A stretch of DNA of 59,740 bases from an uncultured Burkholderiales bacterium (lineage in GTDB: Bacteria; Pseudomonadota; Gammaproteobacteria; Burkholderiales; Burkholderiaceae_E), in the NCBI GenBank assembly GCA_903903975.1, contig CAIVAS010000036.1, forward strand, positions 1 to 59,740. The letters are read 5' to 3'. The translations under genes were made by a program, and so were the position numbers. A model generated the notes under the pieces. That model was given only the letters and a program-made list of their open reading frames with translations. It had not been told where the DNA came from and searched no databases. Numbering within the stretch: the stretch's first letter is position 1; each line of letters begins with the position of its first letter. Shown here piece by piece: positions 17,419-25,118 of the stretch.

Positions 17419-18722
17419 CCCCTGGCGCCTTGCCCCGACTGCTCAGCATCAACAGCTACCACTATCACCGTGGCGGTGCCGACAACGTCTATTTCCAGCA
17501 TGCCGAGCTGATGCAGCAGCAGGGCTGGAAAAATGCTTTTTTTTCTATGCATCATCCGCGCAATCTGCCCAGCGAATGGAGCCGCTACTTCGTCGACGAG
17601 ATCGAGTTCGGCCATGCGTATCCGTTTGCGCAGAAGGTGAGCAAGGCGATCAAGGTGGTCTATTCCTTCGAGGCCCAGCGCAAGCTGCGCGCGCTGCTGG
17701 CGGCCTGGCGCCCGGATGTCGCCCATCTGCACAACATCTATCACCACCTGTCGCCCTCGATCCTGCCGGTGCTGCGAAAGGCGGGCGTGCCGGCGGTGAT
17801 GACCGCGCACGATCTGAAGATCGCCTGCCCGAACAACAAGATGTACAACGACACCGGCGTGTGCGAGCGCTGCAAGGGCGGCCAGTATGCGCAGCTGCTC
17901 GCGCATCGCTGCATCAAGGATTCGCTGGCAGCCAGCACGGTGGTCGCGCTCGAGGCGGTGGTCCACCGGCTGCTGGGCAGCTATGGCGACAACCTTGAAC
18001 GCATCATCGTGCCGAGTCGATTTTTCCTCGGCAAGTTCGTCGAATGGGGATGGCCTGCCGAGCGCTTCATCCATATTCCCAACTGGATCGATACCGATGC
18101 GATCCAGACTGATGATCGCGCCGGCGACTACTTCCTCTACCTTGGCCGGCTGGCGCCTGAAAAGGGCGTCGAGACGCTGGTGCGCGCCTGCGTGCTGGCA
18201 GGCGTCAAGCTCGCGGTGGCAGGCGATGGGCCGCTGATGCCCGGGCTGCAGGCGATGCTGCGCGATGGCGCGGGCAACGTCAGGCTGTTCGGGCATTGCG
18301 AAGGCGATCAGCTCGCGCAGCTGGTGCGAGGCGCGCGTGCGGTGGTCGTGCCCTCGCAGTGGTACGAAAATGCGCCGCTCAGCGTGCTCGAGTCATTTGC
18401 CGCCGGCAAGCCGGTGATCGGCAGTCGCATCGGTGGCATTCCCGAACTGATCGACGAAGGCCGCACCGGCTGGCTGGTCGAGCCAGGCGACGTGGATGCG
18501 CTGGTCAGTGTGCTGCTGAGGGTCAATGCGCTGCCCGATGCGTCGGTGCGCTCAATGGGGCGCGCGGCACGTGCGCGGGTCGAGCGCGACTTTCATCGGC
18601 GCGGCTATCTCGCCGCGATGATGGCTTTGTACGACGCGATCGGCGTTCGCGGCATGAGCGCCGGCTCAAGCTCCTTCGAGGCTTCGGGGCTTCCTGATCT
18701 TGGGCGTGTTCAACCCCAGTGA
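17415..18722 (+). CDS. GT4 family glycosyltransferase
   Basis: A 435-residue retaining GT-B enzyme. The N-terminal acceptor domain starts LLSINSYHYHRGGADNVY, the glycine-rich loop of this family, and contains a four-cysteine stretch (IACPNNKMYNDTGVCERCKGG plus HRC). The donor domain shows YFLYLGRLAPEKGVETL and the catalytic E-x7-E region YENAPLSVLESFAAGKPV. The start overlaps the flippase stop. Sugar specificity cannot be assigned. Confidence 0.87.
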   Translation: MTPGALPRLLSINSYHYHRGGADNVYFQHAELMQQQGWKNAFFSMHHPRNLPSEWSRYFVDEIEFGHAYPFAQKVSKAIKVVYSFEAQRKLRALLAAWRPDVAHLHNIYHHLSPSILPVLRKAGVPAVMTAHDLKIACPNNKMYNDTGVCERCKGGQYAQLLAHRCIKDSLAASTVVALEAVVHRLLGSYGDNLERIIVPSRFFLGKFVEWGWPAERFIHIPNWIDTDAIQTDDRAGDYFLYLGRLAPEKGVETLVRACVLAGVKLAVAGDGPLMPGLQAMLRDGAGNVRLFGHCEGDQLAQLVRGARAVVVPSQWYENAPLSVLESFAAGKPVIGSRIGGIPELIDEGRTGWLVEPGDVDALVSVLLRVNALPDASVRSMGRAARARVERDFHRRGYLAAMMALYDAIGVRGMSAGSSSFEASGLPDLGRVQPQ

Positions 18723-18804
18723 CACACTGGTCTGGACGCATCGCCTGTGCGGCTGCGTCGAAACGAACAGCGATTGAACAGCGAAAAAATGACGGAGGTC
18801 TGCC

Positions 18805-19701
18805 TTGAAGAAGATCTATCTGGCCGGTAGCGGCGGCATGCTCGGACAAGCCTTTCATCAGGTCTTCGGCAGCGACTACCAGCTGCGATGCACCGACAAG
18901 GATGTCAACGAGCCCTGGCTCGAGCTGCTCGACTTTCGCGACCTCGACGGTTATCGCAAGGATGTCGAAGCGTTTCGCCCCGACTACCTGTTTCACCTCG
19001 GCGCGCATACCGATCTCGAGTATTGCGAGGAGCATGTCGAGGACACCTACCTCACCAACACCACCTCGGTCGAGAATGCGGTCTGGATCGCCAACCGGCT
19101 CGATATTCCGCTGCTCTACATCAGTACCGCCGGCATCGTCGACGGATCGAAAGACAGCTTCGATGACTGGGATCTGCCCAATCCGCTCGGGCACTATGCC
19201 CGCTCGAAATATGCCGGCGAAATCTATGTGACCCAGAATGCGCGCCGGCATCTGGTCTGCCGCGCCGGCTGGATGATGGGCGGCGGTCCGCGCAAGGACA
19301 AGAAGTTCGTGCAAAAGATCATGAAGCAGCTCAAGTCCGGCAAGACCGAGCTCAACGTGGTGCGCGACAAGCTGGGTACACCCACCTACACCATGGACTT
19401 CGCGGCCAACGTCAAGGCGCTGGTCGAGGCCGAATACTGGGGGCTCTACAACATGGTCTGCGAAGGCGTGACCAGCCGGCTCGAGGTGGCCCACGAGCTG
19501 GTCGATGCGGTCGGCATGAAAGATCGTGTGCGGATCAACGAGGTCGACTCCGACTTTTTCAAGGCCGAGTTCTTTGCCCCGCGCCCCGACTCCGAGCGGC
19601 TGCTCAATCGCAAGCTCACCCTGCGCAACATGAACCGCATGCGCGACTGGCGCGTGGCGCTGCGCGACTATGTCGGATCCGCCTATTCGCATTACCTCTG
19701 A
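18805..19701 (+). CDS. RmlD-like NAD(P)-dependent sugar-nucleotide reductase (SDR)
   Basis: 298 residues of the extended SDR/RmlD_sub_bind type. The start is TTG 18805 with a strong GGAGG five bases upstream; the next ATG would cut the dinucleotide motif GSGGMLGQ. The active-site block is HYARSKYAGE, with tyrosine and lysine spaced as in SDRs. A complete RmlD exists at 9528, so this paralogue probably reduces another keto-sugar nucleotide, perhaps a 6-deoxyhexose. The 82-base gap upstream, containing TTGAACAGCGAAAAAATGAC, may hold a separate promoter. Confidence 0.8.
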   Translation: MKKIYLAGSGGMLGQAFHQVFGSDYQLRCTDKDVNEPWLELLDFRDLDGYRKDVEAFRPDYLFHLGAHTDLEYCEEHVEDTYLTNTTSVENAVWIANRLDIPLLYISTAGIVDGSKDSFDDWDLPNPLGHYARSKYAGEIYVTQNARRHLVCRAGWMMGGGPRKDKKFVQKIMKQLKSGKTELNVVRDKLGTPTYTMDFAANVKALVEAEYWGLYNMVCEGVTSRLEVAHELVDAVGMKDRVRINEVDSDFFKAEFFAPRPDSERLLNRKLTLRNMNRMRDWRVALRDYVGSAYSHYL

Positions 19702-19715
19702 GCGCAGCGACCCTC

Positions 19716-20867
19716 ATGCGAATCGCAGCCTTCGGCTTTCGGTCGATGCCCTCACGCCCGGGATGTGCCGGCGCCGACAAATTTGCGGCCGAGCTGTTTC
19801 CCAGACTCGTGCAGCGCGGCCACTCGGTGGTGGCCTACAACCGCCTGTATCCCGGGGAGGCTGCACTTGCCGAAGACTGGCGCGGCGTGACGCTGCGCAA
19901 CGTCGGCACGCTCACGCGCCGCAAGGGCTTTGATACCTTGCTGCACGGACTGCGCTGCACGATCGACATCATCGCGCACGACACCGCCGATGTGGTGCAC
20001 ATCCAGAACGGCGGCAACAGCCCGTATGCGCTGGTGCTTCGCCTGTTTGGGAAAAAAGTTTTTCTGTCTCAGGACGGCGTCGACTGGCAGCGGGCCAAGT
20101 GGCCCTGGTACGCCCGCTGGTATCTGCGTGCCGCGCAATACCTCACCGCGGTCGCACCCAACGCGGTGATCTTCGACAATGTGTTCTGCAAGGCCGATTT
20201 TGAGCATCGCTTCGGGCGCCACTACGATTACATCCCCTTCGGCAGCGAGGTCGACGAGTCGGATCTCGACGACTCGATCCTGGATGAGCTCGGTCTGCAG
20301 CCCGGCGGCTATTTCCTGTTTGTCGGGCGCTTCATCCCCGACAAGGGTCTGCAGTATCTGATTCCGGCGTTCGAGCGACTCAAGACCGATCGCAAGCTGG
20401 TGCTGGTGGGCGGCTCGCCCAATCCGTCCGACTTCGAGCGTCATTGCCGTGCGACCACCGATCCGCGCATCGTGTTTCCGGGCTTCGTCTACGGCGGTCG
20501 GGCGCATGCCCTGATGAAGCAGGCCTGCGCCTATATCCAGCCCTCCGACATTGAAGGCCTGTCGCCGGTAATTCTCGAGAATATGGCGCTGGGCACGCCG
20601 GTAATCTGCAGCGACATCCGCGAGAACCTGTTCGTGGTGGGCGACACCGCGGCGACCTTCAGCAAGGGCGACATCGACAATCTGCTGGCGTGTCTGCAGT
20701 GGTCACTCGAGCATCCCGAGACGCTGGCCGAGCTTGGCGTACGTGGCCAGCGGCGGGCGCAGGCGCACTTCAGCTGGGATGCGGTGGCCGACGCCCATGT
20801 GCGCATCTTTGCCGGGCACAGCGCCGGGCGCGGTCACGCTATTCCAGCGGCGGGGGCGCGGATCTGA
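19716..20867 (+). CDS. GT4 family glycosyltransferase (rhamnosyltransferase-like)
   Basis: 383 residues. The N-terminus MRIAAFGFRSMPSRPGCAGADKF carries an acceptor-side glycine loop like that of DUF1972/rhamnosyl GT4 enzymes. The donor domain has YFLFVGRFIPDKGLQYLIPAF and the E-x7-E-like block PSDIEGLSPVILENMALGTPVICSD. It is the last plus-strand gene of the locus. Its 3' end overlaps the oppositely oriented lipoprotein gene by 29 bases. Rhamnose as donor is only suggested by similarity and by the nearby rml genes. Confidence 0.83.
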   Translation: MRIAAFGFRSMPSRPGCAGADKFAAELFPRLVQRGHSVVAYNRLYPGEAALAEDWRGVTLRNVGTLTRRKGFDTLLHGLRCTIDIIAHDTADVVHIQNGGNSPYALVLRLFGKKVFLSQDGVDWQRAKWPWYARWYLRAAQYLTAVAPNAVIFDNVFCKADFEHRFGRHYDYIPFGSEVDESDLDDSILDELGLQPGGYFLFVGRFIPDKGLQYLIPAFERLKTDRKLVLVGGSPNPSDFERHCRATTDPRIVFPGFVYGGRAHALMKQACAYIQPSDIEGLSPVILENMALGTPVICSDIRENLFVVGDTAATFSKGDIDNLLACLQWSLEHPETLAELGVRGQRRAQAHFSWDAVADAHVRIFAGHSAGRGHAIPAAGARI

Positions 20868-21840
20868 ATTCGGCGACACCGATCGCAGCGCCGCCGGGGT
20901 CCTGCACGCCGACATCAAGGGTGGCGAAATTGAAGGCGCGCCAGGTGTCGGTCACCCGCTTCGCACGCGAGACGCCAACGCCCGGGTTATAGCTCGCCGG
21001 CGCGAAGGCCGACACCGGCGTGTTGCGGTCGGGATAGTAGTCGGCGCCCATCTGGATCAGCAGTCTTGCCAGCGGGCGGTCGTCGGGTCGATCGCCGTGA
21101 TCAGGGATCAGCCGGGCCTGAAGGGTCACGAAGACCGCGGCAACATCGGGTGCATCGATCGCGAGCTTGCCGCAGCACCAGCCGTGATAGGCGAGATTGC
21201 CGCCGGGCGCTTTGACCGAGGTCGAGCCGTCGGGCTCACTGCGTTCGTCGGGCCTGCGGGTGGCGTCGCCCTGCAGATGCTTCGGATACAACTCGCCGCT
21301 GACCTGCGTGCTTGAGCCCACCAGGGTCCACTGGCCATCGGAGCGGCGCTTGACGAACACCTTCAGGTTGCGAATCTGCACCCGCGTGTTTGGGGCGTCG
21401 TGTCCCACACCATCGAACACCACGAACCAGGGCAGCACCGTTGTCCAGTAGTCCTTGCTCTTGTAGCGAGGATTCGCCGGCGTCCACCAGTCGGGCGTGC
21501 GACTGCCGCGCGGATCATTGCCCATCACCACATGGCCCGGACCGGTGGCCCAGCCCGGACCGCTCGGCACGCCTGCCAGCGGCATGTCGTTGACCAGGCT
21601 CATATCGCTGATCACGGTATCGACCGAGTTGATCGGCGACGAGTTTGCATTGCCCTTGCCCGAGGCGGGGATCGATGACGACGTCGTGTCGTCCGGTTTG
21701 GCCTGGCAGGCTGCGATCAGCAGCAGGCTTGCGCCGGCGATGCTCAGGACAGGTCTGATGAGTGCGTAAAGCGGTTTGATGCGCGGTGTGGTGCGCGGTG
21801 TGGTGCGCGGTGTGGTGCGGGGTGTGATGGGGGGTGTCAT
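20839..21840 (-). CDS. Secreted lipoprotein of an unrecognised WCCG-motif family (copy A)
   Basis: 333 residues. The ATG at 21840 has AAGGAGAT upstream. A basic N-terminus with three TPRT repeats leads to a hydrophobic segment ending in a lipobox (LLLIAAC, Cys45), so this is a predicted lipoprotein. The mature part matches the neighbour at 21927-23084 in order: INSVDTVISDM (70-80), APNTRVQIRNLKVFV (149-163), WTLVGSSTQVSGELY, YHGWCCGKLAID (218-229), RPLARLLIQMGADYYPD and RVTDTWRAFN, ending PPPLE. Many residues look like alternating beta strands, suggesting a jelly-roll or lectin-like fold, but this is a guess. No function is assigned. Adjacency to polysaccharide and hydrolase-like genes suggests a role with the exopolysaccharide. 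Confidence 0.72.
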   Translation of the reverse strand: MTPPITPRTTPRTTPRTTPRIKPLYALIRPVLSIAGASLLLIAACQAKPDDTTSSSIPASGKGNANSSPINSVDTVISDMSLVNDMPLAGVPSGPGWATGPGHVVMGNDPRGSRTPDWWTPANPRYKSKDYWTTVLPWFVVFDGVGHDAPNTRVQIRNLKVFVKRRSDGQWTLVGSSTQVSGELYPKHLQGDATRRPDERSEPDGSTSVKAPGGNLAYHGWCCGKLAIDAPDVAAVFVTLQARLIPDHGDRPDDRPLARLLIQMGADYYPDRNTPVSAFAPASYNPGVGVSRAKRVTDTWRAFNFATLDVGVQDPGGAAIGVAEFRSAPPPLE

Positions 21841-21874
21841 GCCGATCTCCTTGAGCAGGAGTGCGGCAAGAAAA

Positions 21875-21895
21875 AGGCCCGCACGGGGCGGGCCT
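21875..21895 (-). terminator. Rho-independent terminator between the two lipoprotein genes
   Basis: Read on the minus strand, an eight-base GC-rich stem (AGGCCCGC/GCGGGCCT) with a five-base loop is followed by TTTTTC. It lies 31 bases past the stop of the upstream lipoprotein gene and before the ribosome site of the downstream one. Either the downstream copy has its own start signal or it depends on readthrough. Confidence 0.85.
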
Positions 21896-21926
21896 GAAAG
21901 AGCACTGTCTGGCGGAGTCGACAGAC

Positions 21927-23084
21927 TTATTCGATTGGCGGCGGATTGGCGCGCAGGGCGGCGCTTGCCACGGTGGTCATGTTGATCGCCTGCCAGGTGT
22001 TTGTGACGTACTTCATGCGGCCATGGCCGGCCTCGCCGTTGTTTGGTGCGCCAGGGGCCCACTGCGAGGTCTGGTCACGCCAGTAGTCGAGTGCGCCGTA
22101 AGCCAGGAACCGGGCGCTTGCGCGGTCGTCCCGCACACTCGGGTTGTCGACGATCAGCCTGACCTGGTAGGTCACGAAGATGCCACCGAGGTTGGGTCGA
22201 TCGATGGGCATGCGGCCGCAGCACCAGAAGTGATAGGCATAGGGCCAGGTCGGTTTGGCCGAGACGCCGCCGCTGGCTTCATTGCGGACATTGGCCGGGC
22301 GAACATCATTGCCCTGTCGGAAGTCCTCGTTGTATTCCGAGCCTTCGACATTGGGCGAGGTGCCTGCCAGCGACCACCTGCTCGTGTTTTTGTTGAGCAC
22401 GTACAAGCGCATGTTGCGGATCTCGACGCGGGTATTGACCGCGGGGTTGCCCTCGCTGGCGACGAAGATCACCCCCCATGGCAGCCCGAAGCCCCAATCA
22501 GCAGGTGGGTTGATGCCAAGGTCAAGACCCGGGCCAATCAGGGTGCCCCAGCCCGGAAAGGCGATCGGCACGCCTTCGTGAGGCAGGGTCATGTCGTTGA
22601 TGATCGTGTCGATCGAATTGATGGTGCTGCTGACGACAACCGGTGCCGGGGTCGGCGCGGGTGCGGGCGTGGGGGTTGGTGTCGGCGTCGGCGTGGGGGC
22701 AGGAGTCGGTGTTGGCGTGGGTGTAGGTGTGGGTGTCGGTGTCGGTGCAGGGGTCGGCGCAGGCTTGGTCGTCACGTCCGGCGTGGTGGTCGGTGTCCCG
22801 GCAGGCGTCGGGGTCGTGCCGGTCGCCACCGTCGTCGTGGTGGTACCGGGTTTGCTCGCGGCCGATGCGGTATCGACTGCCGTGACAGTCGTTCCGACCG
22901 CCGAGGTCACCGCGCTGGAGATTGCGCTGCCGACTTGCGCGTCGAGCGCCGGGTTGGCGCCACCGCAGGCTGCCAGGACCGAGGCGATCGCGATGGTCGT
23001 CACGGTTGTGCGAAAGCGGTTGGGCAAGGAGCGGGCAGAGATTTTGCCTGCGTAGGAACTGCTGGGGATGCTGGAATGTTGCAT
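21927..23084 (-). CDS. Secreted lipoprotein of an unrecognised WCCG-motif family (copy B) with a Pro-Thr linker
   Basis: 385 residues. A signal peptide ends in the lipobox SVLAAC (Cys40). A threonine/alanine-rich stretch and a Pro-Thr linker (about 107-150) act as a spacer from the membrane. The conserved domain, from INSIDTIINDM at 155, shares with copy A the blocks VNTRVEIRNMRLYV, WSLAGTSPNVEGSEY, YHFWCCGRMPID (284-295), RASARFLAYGALDYW, KYVTNTWQAIN and the terminal PPPIE. Adjacent cysteines in WCCG could bind metal or form a disulphide. Copy B has a linker where copy A has none. I do not recognise the family; no function is claimed beyond surface display. Confidence 0.75.
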   Translation of the reverse strand: MQHSSIPSSSYAGKISARSLPNRFRTTVTTIAIASVLAACGGANPALDAQVGSAISSAVTSAVGTTVTAVDTASAASKPGTTTTTVATGTTPTPAGTPTTTPDVTTKPAPTPAPTPTPTPTPTPTPTPAPTPTPTPTPTPAPAPTPAPVVVSSTINSIDTIINDMTLPHEGVPIAFPGWGTLIGPGLDLGINPPADWGFGLPWGVIFVASEGNPAVNTRVEIRNMRLYVLNKNTSRWSLAGTSPNVEGSEYNEDFRQGNDVRPANVRNEASGGVSAKPTWPYAYHFWCCGRMPIDRPNLGGIFVTYQVRLIVDNPSVRDDRASARFLAYGALDYWRDQTSQWAPGAPNNGEAGHGRMKYVTNTWQAINMTTVASAALRANPPPIE

Positions 23085-23476
23085 GTCGTGCTTCCATCGT
23101 TTCGTGCGCGGCGAGGGTGTTCCCGCTGCTGACTGCTTTCCGCCGGTATCCCTGCCTGGTGGCGCGGTGATGCGTGCGGGCCTGAGAAAGCCTTTCTGTT
23201 TGTGACTTTCGTCACGAAACCTAGCCGAGGGCTTCAGGCGAAAAGGGGTCGGGTCGACCAGCGGAGCCGTCGCGGGGACAGGTGGTCGGTCAAAACGCGC
23301 ACAAAGCGGTAAAAATCGGTCAAGCTTTGAAGCTTGGCCTTTGAAATCACAGGGTTTTTTCGCATGGCGCGGACGCGACTGCCTGGGTGCTTCGCGCGGT
23401 GTCTGCGGCCTGGCCGTGCCGGGTTATCGCTTGCCTTGTATCGGCAATCTGCGACCCTTTTTGAGCGACGACCGCT
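23085..23476. other. 392-base intergenic region upstream of lipoprotein copy B
   Basis: No coding frame was recognised. It holds a GTGAC-TTTC-GTCAC inverted repeat (23202-23215) and a CAAGCTT-TG-AAGCTTG inverted repeat (23321-23336). The stretch around 23300-23350 is visibly more AT-rich than its surroundings, so it probably holds the promoter and operator region for the lipoprotein gene. Confidence 0.5.
23202..23215. promoter_or_regulatory. Inverted repeat GTGAC-N4-GTCAC
   Basis: A perfect five-base inverted repeat with a four-base centre, about 118 bases upstream of the lipoprotein copy B start on the minus strand. It could be a regulator site; no known regulator is assigned. Confidence 0.35.
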
Positions 23477-25117
23477 CTACGGCGGGCAGCGCCCGATCGG
23501 TTTGTCGGTGGCGTAGTGCCGGCGCTGGTAGAGCGCGTCGGTGTTGTCGGGCCGACGCGGCGCCTGCACCAGTGCCTCGGCCAGTTGCGTGCTCAGTCGG
23601 TAGGGCTTGAGCGCTGGGCCATTTTCTGGCCCGTTGACCGGCGGGTTGGCATCGATCGACAGGTCGATCGCCCCGGTGGCGCGTGTGCCGCTGACGGTCC
23701 AGCCGGTAGTCTCATGGGTCACCACGAAATCACCGCGTTCGACGGCCAGCGGTTCGCGCGCGGCGCCGAGCAGACCGAGTTCCCGATCCAGCGCAAAGAC
23801 CATGACCAGCGGTCGCAGCGACCACAGACAACTCGCAGGACCCGAATAATTCGCCTGCAGCGCAGGGTCGTCGCCGCACAGGCCGGCGGTGACACTGCCG
23901 GCGGCCAGCGCGCCGTGACCGATGAACCACGACCAGGTCAGATCGAGCGCGCGCATCGCCTGACCCGGCGGGATTGCGCCGGGGGCGGTGGCCAGCGAGG
24001 CCAGCAGCGGGGCCGGTGTCGCCATCCGGTAGCAGGTGCTGCGGCCTCTTTGCGGATGCCCTTGCGGCCCGAAGAAATTGACATAGAAGCGGGCGAACTC
24101 GCCCTGAGCCTGGCTGATGAACGCCTGCTCGAATCCGGGGTCGATGCGCTGCAGCCAGAAGAGCGCGTAATGAATCGACCAGGCGTTGTAGTCGTCCAGG
24201 CCGTGCGGCGGATCGTCGAACCAGCCCTGGCCGCGATAAAAGCTGCGAAAGATCTCCCAGTTGGTCTGCATCCGGGCATCGAAGTGCGAGACGTCGGCGC
24301 CGAGCGCCTTGAGCGACCGATGGACCAGCATCGGAAAAAGTTGCCAGTTGCCGTCGTAAGGCTGACTGCCGAGCGCCTGCATCAGCCAGCCCGACACCTG
24401 CTGCTGCTCGACCGGGCTCAGCTTTGCCCAGATCTCCTTGCGGGCCAGCCACAGGCCGAGAGCGATGTCGGCGGATTCGACCAGCGTCTGGCTGTAATCG
24501 GTGATCGGCCCCCAGTAATCCGGGCTGGTCGGGTCGGTCCCGGTGAGCAGGCCTCGGGTAAAGACCTCGGCCAGATCGAGCGGCCCCTTGGCCGTCGGAA
24601 TCAGCGGCGAGCGCCCGCTGGCCAGCCAGGCTCCGGCCAGCGGGAACATGCGTGCATAGCCTTCCAGGCCGTCGCTGCGCCGTCCCGACGCACTCGGCAG
24701 ACCGGGGTAGTGGGCGCGCTCGGCGGTGGGGGTCCGATAGTCGGCCCAGCCTTCGAAGAAGTAGGCGGTCAGCAGCTCGTAGTCGCTGGCATCCACCCGT
24801 GCGTCGGCCTTTGCAAATCGGGCCTGCAGGGCGATCAGCGGGACTGCGGTGGTCTCGACCGGCGAGGCCCGCTCGCGCCAGCCTTCGACGCCGATACGCC
24901 CGGTGCTCACCGCCCACAGCCACGCTGTCGCTGCAAGCGTCAGGCCACCGATCAGCATGACGGCAAGGGTGATGCCGAAGCGTCGTTGCCATCGGCGTGA
25001 CCCGACCCGACCAGGCCCTTTTGCCTGATTACGGTCGAGCTGATCACGGTCAAGGTGAGTAGGGGCTATCAGCGCCGGTCTGACCGGCGCAGGCTTCGGG
25101 GGAAGCGTCGCCGCCAT
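23477..25117 (-). CDS. Membrane-anchored DUF2264 family protein (predicted glycan-active alpha/alpha toroid)
   Basis: 546 residues. A proline-rich cytoplasmic head is followed by one helix (about 49-70), which places the rest in the periplasm. Conserved DUF2264 blocks are visible: RSDGLEGYARMFPLAGAWLA, TDYSQTLVESADIALGLWLA, GNWQLFPMLVHRSLKALGAD and GWFDDPPHGLDDYNAWSIHY. The family's helical-barrel fold is typical of glycoside hydrolases and lyases; the substrate is not known. Its start is one base from the stop of the GMC oxidoreductase gene, so the two are co-translated. A role in trimming or modifying the exopolysaccharide is inferred. Confidence 0.78.
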   Translation of the reverse strand: MAATLPPKPAPVRPALIAPTHLDRDQLDRNQAKGPGRVGSRRWQRRFGITLAVMLIGGLTLAATAWLWAVSTGRIGVEGWRERASPVETTAVPLIALQARFAKADARVDASDYELLTAYFFEGWADYRTPTAERAHYPGLPSASGRRSDGLEGYARMFPLAGAWLASGRSPLIPTAKGPLDLAEVFTRGLLTGTDPTSPDYWGPITDYSQTLVESADIALGLWLARKEIWAKLSPVEQQQVSGWLMQALGSQPYDGNWQLFPMLVHRSLKALGADVSHFDARMQTNWEIFRSFYRGQGWFDDPPHGLDDYNAWSIHYALFWLQRIDPGFEQAFISQAQGEFARFYVNFFGPQGHPQRGRSTCYRMATPAPLLASLATAPGAIPPGQAMRALDLTWSWFIGHGALAAGSVTAGLCGDDPALQANYSGPASCLWSLRPLVMVFALDRELGLLGAAREPLAVERGDFVVTHETTGWTVSGTRATGAIDLSIDANPPVNGPENGPALKPYRLSTQLAEALVQAPRRPDNTDALYQRRHYATDKPIGRCPP

Positions 25118-25118
25118 C

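Noticed and set aside
22600-22800. Strongly repetitive GGTGTCGGCGTC-type DNA, resembling a satellite
   Set aside because: It encodes the Pro-Thr linker of lipoprotein B on the minus strand, so a protein-level repeat explains it fully.
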